Source of the DNA: JAJRRH01 sp047638815
GTDB lineage: Bacteria > Bacteroidota > Bacteroidia > Flavobacteriales_D > JABDKJ01
Direction of reading: 5' to 3'
Assembly (NCBI GenBank): GCA_047638815.1
Contig: JBLIMR010000085.1
Span: 1 to 7,123, forward strand
DNA length: 7,123 nt
Shown here: piece after piece, positions 5,659 to 7,123 of the stretch
Numbering within the stretch: position 1 is the first letter of the stretch
Layout: every line of letters begins with the position of its first letter
Program-made: the position numbers and the translations under genes
Notes under the pieces: generated by a model
What the model was told of the DNA's origin: nothing
Databases searched by the model: none
What the model saw: the letters and a program-made list of their open reading frames with translations, nothing else

Positions 5659-5997
5659 ATGAGAATATTAGCATTCATATTGTCTCTTGTGGTCCTGAGT
5701 ATATCTTTGGTGCCCTGTACTGATGGTTTGGAGGCTCATTCACATGAAGAAAATATCGCAAATTTAGAACACGGTCATGACCATGAACATAATGACCATG
5801 ATCATTCTGAAGAATCTGGCGATGATTGCCCACCATTTTGTAGTTGTACTTGCTGTGGAGTTTCTATTACAATACCAACAAATGAGATATGGTCTATAAA
5901 AAATAACAGCAATCTGTTTTCATATTCCTTTCACTACTCTAGCCTTTATACCTATGCCTTCTCTGAAGGATTGTGGCATCCCCCAAGTCAAGCTTAA
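5659..5997 (+). CDS. DUF6660-type exported His/Cys-rich protein of a metal efflux locus
   Basis: A 112-residue protein. I chose ATG 5659 (MRILAFILSLVVLSISLVPC), which starts directly with an N-terminal hydrophobic segment, over the in-frame TTG at 5650. Downstream comes a histidine-rich stretch (residues 27-49, eight His in EAHSHE and EHGHDHEHNDHDHSEE), a cysteine cluster (CPPFCSCTCCG, Cys57, 61, 63, 65, 66) and a tyrosine-rich end closing with LWHPPSQA. The pattern of short N-terminal export segment with PC-D, His/Asp-rich linker, C-P-x-F-C-x-C-x-C-C-G and terminal W-x-P-P is the one I know from DUF6660 proteins, which sit just before CzcA/CusA-type pumps in Bacteroidetes. A role in periplasmic binding or delivery of metal (zinc, copper, cobalt or similar) is inferred from composition and neighbourhood. 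The signal segment has no canonical lipobox (LVPC), so Cys20 is probably not lipidated. It is 153 bp upstream of and codirectional with the pump gene, and likely cotranscribed. Confidence 0.78.
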   Translation: MRILAFILSLVVLSISLVPCTDGLEAHSHEENIANLEHGHDHEHNDHDHSEESGDDCPPFCSCTCCGVSITIPTNEIWSIKNNSNLFSYSFHYSSLYTYAFSEGLWHPPSQA

Positions 5998-6076
5998 TTG
6001 ACTATCCCAGGGATAACTCTATCTCTACTTTAACATTTATTTTATTCCTAACCCATCTGAGCATGTAGATACCTGA

Positions 6077-6098
6077 CAGTCAATATATAATTTGACTG
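6077..6098 (+). repeat. Inverted repeat in the DUF6660-czcA gap
   Basis: CAGTCAA (6077-6083) and TTGACTG (6092-6098) are exact reverse complements with an 8-nt AT loop. It is nested inside a second pair, TGAGCA (6058-6063) and TGCTCA (6106-6111). Together they could fold into a two-part stem in the mRNA about 50 nt before the pump start, as an operator, an mRNA-processing site or a partial attenuator. No T tract follows, so it is not a clear terminator. Confidence 0.35.
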
Positions 6099-6110
6099 CC
6101 AGTTCTGCTC

Positions 6111-6158
6111 ATGAATTTTGAGGAACTTACATATTTTAATCTTTACCACATTGTTTGA
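6111..6158 (+). other. Possible 15-codon leader peptide overlapping the czcA start
   Basis: ATG 6111 opens MNFEELTYFNLYHIV, ending at TGA 6156-6158, 8 bases inside the pump gene that starts at TTG 6151. Such an overlap would allow stop-restart translation of the weak TTG start. The peptide has no recognisable features and could be a chance frame. Confidence 0.2.
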
Positions 6159-7123
6159 TAAAATAATTTCATACTCCATTAACAACAAGTTTGTAATTGG
6201 AATTCTTGTTGCCACCTTGATCTTATGGGGTTTATTCTCCTTAAGTCGATTACCTATTGATGCTGTACCAGACATCACCAACAATCAGGTTCAAATTATA
6301 ACCTCCTCCCCTTCTTTAGCAACTCAAGAGGTTGAACAGTTTATAACTACACCCATTGAATTATCACTTCAAAACATCCAACAACTCGTTGAAATTCGAT
6401 CAATCTCGAGATTTGGATTATCTGTTGTCACGGTTGTATTTGATGAAGAAATGGACACGTATCTCGCTAGACAATTGGTCAGTGAGCACATCAAAATAGC
6501 GAAAGAAAACATTCCTGAAGGGCTCGGTTCCCCCGAAATGTCTCCCATAGCAACTGGCCTTGGGGAAATATACCAATATGTAGTTTTTGCCAAAGAGGGA
6601 TATGAAGAGAAGTTCAACCTTAGCGAGTTAAGGACCACGCAGGACTGGCTCGTTAAGAGGCAGCTCACCGGAATTGAAGGTGTAGTCGAAGTAAATACTT
6701 TAGGTGGATACTTGAAACAATATGAAGTATCGATTGATCCAGACATCATGAAATCCATGAATCTTTCAATAACAGAAGTCTTTGATGCACTGAATAACAG
6801 CAATGAAAGCACGGGAGGAGCATATATTGAAAAGGGACCCAAGACCTATTACATTAGAAGCAGTGGTACAGCAAAAAGCATGAGTGATATCGAGAACATC
6901 CTTGTGAAAATGAATGGCAACAGTCCTATTGTCATTAAAGATATTGCCAAAGTGCAATTCGGGCAAGCTCCAAGATACGGAGCGTTGACTAGAGATGGCC
7001 AAGAGGCTGTTGGAGGTACAGTAATGATGCTCAAAGGAGAAAACTCAAGAGCAGTCAGTAAGCGCATCAAGGAAAGAATGGCACAAATAGAAAAAACATT
7101 GCCTGAAGGAATTGCTGTTGAAG
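6151..7123 (+). CDS. czcA: CzcA/CusA-family heavy-metal efflux RND transporter (3' partial)
   Basis: The frame is open from the TTG at 6151 to the window end: 324 residues, the N-terminal part of a protein usually over 1000 residues long, and longer where a TolC domain is fused, as in some Bacteroidetes. Landmarks of the heavy-metal RND group are the first membrane helix (about 14-33, FVIGILVATLILWGLFSLSR), PIDAVPDITNNQVQI (35-49), LATQEVEQFITTPIE (56-70), the RSISRFGLSVVTVVF strand (83-97), DTYLARQLVSEHI (102-114), GLGSPEMSPIATGLGEIYQY (124-143), and the docking and porter sequences up to VMMLKGENSRAVS (291-303). The complete protein is the inner-membrane proton antiporter of a CzcCBA/CusCBA complex; the metal cannot be told from this part. 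Upstream in frame there is a stop at 6112-6114 and no ATG; TTG 6151 reproduces the expected MFDKIISYSINNKF start. A short frame (ATG 6111, MNFEELTYFNLYHIV) ends at 6156-6158 and overlaps this start. The adaptor and outer-membrane genes should follow beyond the window. Confidence 0.93.
   Translation, partial: MFDKIISYSINNKFVIGILVATLILWGLFSLSRLPIDAVPDITNNQVQIITSSPSLATQEVEQFITTPIELSLQNIQQLVEIRSISRFGLSVVTVVFDEEMDTYLARQLVSEHIKIAKENIPEGLGSPEMSPIATGLGEIYQYVVFAKEGYEEKFNLSELRTTQDWLVKRQLTGIEGVVEVNTLGGYLKQYEVSIDPDIMKSMNLSITEVFDALNNSNESTGGAYIEKGPKTYYIRSSGTAKSMSDIENILVKMNGNSPIVIKDIAKVQFGQAPRYGALTRDGQEAVGGTVMMLKGENSRAVSKRIKERMAQIEKTLPEGIAVE

Noticed and set aside
6048..6284. Minus-strand frame across the DUF6660-czcA gap
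   Set aside because: It overlaps the conserved N-terminal region of the pump on the other strand and has no features of its own.
6369..7070. Several open frames on the minus strand opposite the pump gene
   Set aside because: They are antisense to a well-supported CzcA reading frame, have no recognisable motifs, and overlap each other in different frames.
1..7123. CRISPR, transposon, prophage, toxin-antitoxin or other defence system
   Set aside because: No repeat-spacer pattern, transposase, integrase or toxin-like gene is visible; the genes look like normal chromosomal content.

Overview
The window looks like an ordinary chromosomal stretch of a low-GC Bacteroidetes bacterium, most likely a flavobacterium-like (perhaps marine) member. 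Reasons: AT-rich intergenic DNA, almost no Shine-Dalgarno sequences, matches to the Bacteroidetes promoter box TAnnTTTG, and protein families typical of that phylum (SulP transporter with a long STAS tail, DUF4097-like secreted protein, DUF4287/DUF5655 protein, YfcC permease, secreted YciI-like protein, YD-type lipoprotein, DUF6660 next to a CzcA pump). I see no mobile element, rRNA, tRNA or CRISPR array.

Layout. (1) 2-768, plus: the cytoplasmic C-terminal part of a SulP-type anion transporter. It enters from outside the window and is split by a -1 frameshift at a run of six T (484-489). (2) 776-1207, minus: a small zinc deaminase strikingly like fungal cytosine deaminase, convergent with the first gene; both stop codons lie inside one small palindrome. 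(3) 1208-1508: AT-rich intergenic DNA. (4) 1509-2114, plus: secreted DUF4097-like beta-repeat protein. (5) 2237-2779, plus: DUF4287+DUF5655 protein, preceded by a perfect 17-bp inverted repeat ending 6 nt before its ATG. (6) 2826-4205, minus: YfcC-family permease with a well-matched promoter. (7) 4307-4774, plus: exported YCII-domain protein, divergent from the permease. (8) 4839-5596, plus: lipoprotein whose signal peptide and body are separated by a -1 frameshift at a run of six A (4892-4897). (9) 5659-5997 and 6151 to the window end, plus: a His/Cys-rich DUF6660-type exported protein and the N-terminal third or less of a CzcA/CusA-type heavy-metal RND pump. These two are the only pair that clearly belongs to one system (metal efflux).

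The rest are mostly single genes with alternating orientation and no shared pathway that I can see. The most notable signals are two independent -1 frameshifts, each at a heptamer of slippery form (T_TTT_TTG and A_AAA_AAG); the 17-bp inverted repeat before the DUF4287 gene, whose half-site recurs at similar distance before the deaminase gene; and a dyad plus -7 box immediately before the DUF6660 gene. Homopolymer undercalls in the assembly are the simplest explanation of the frameshifts, and I do not claim a new system here.
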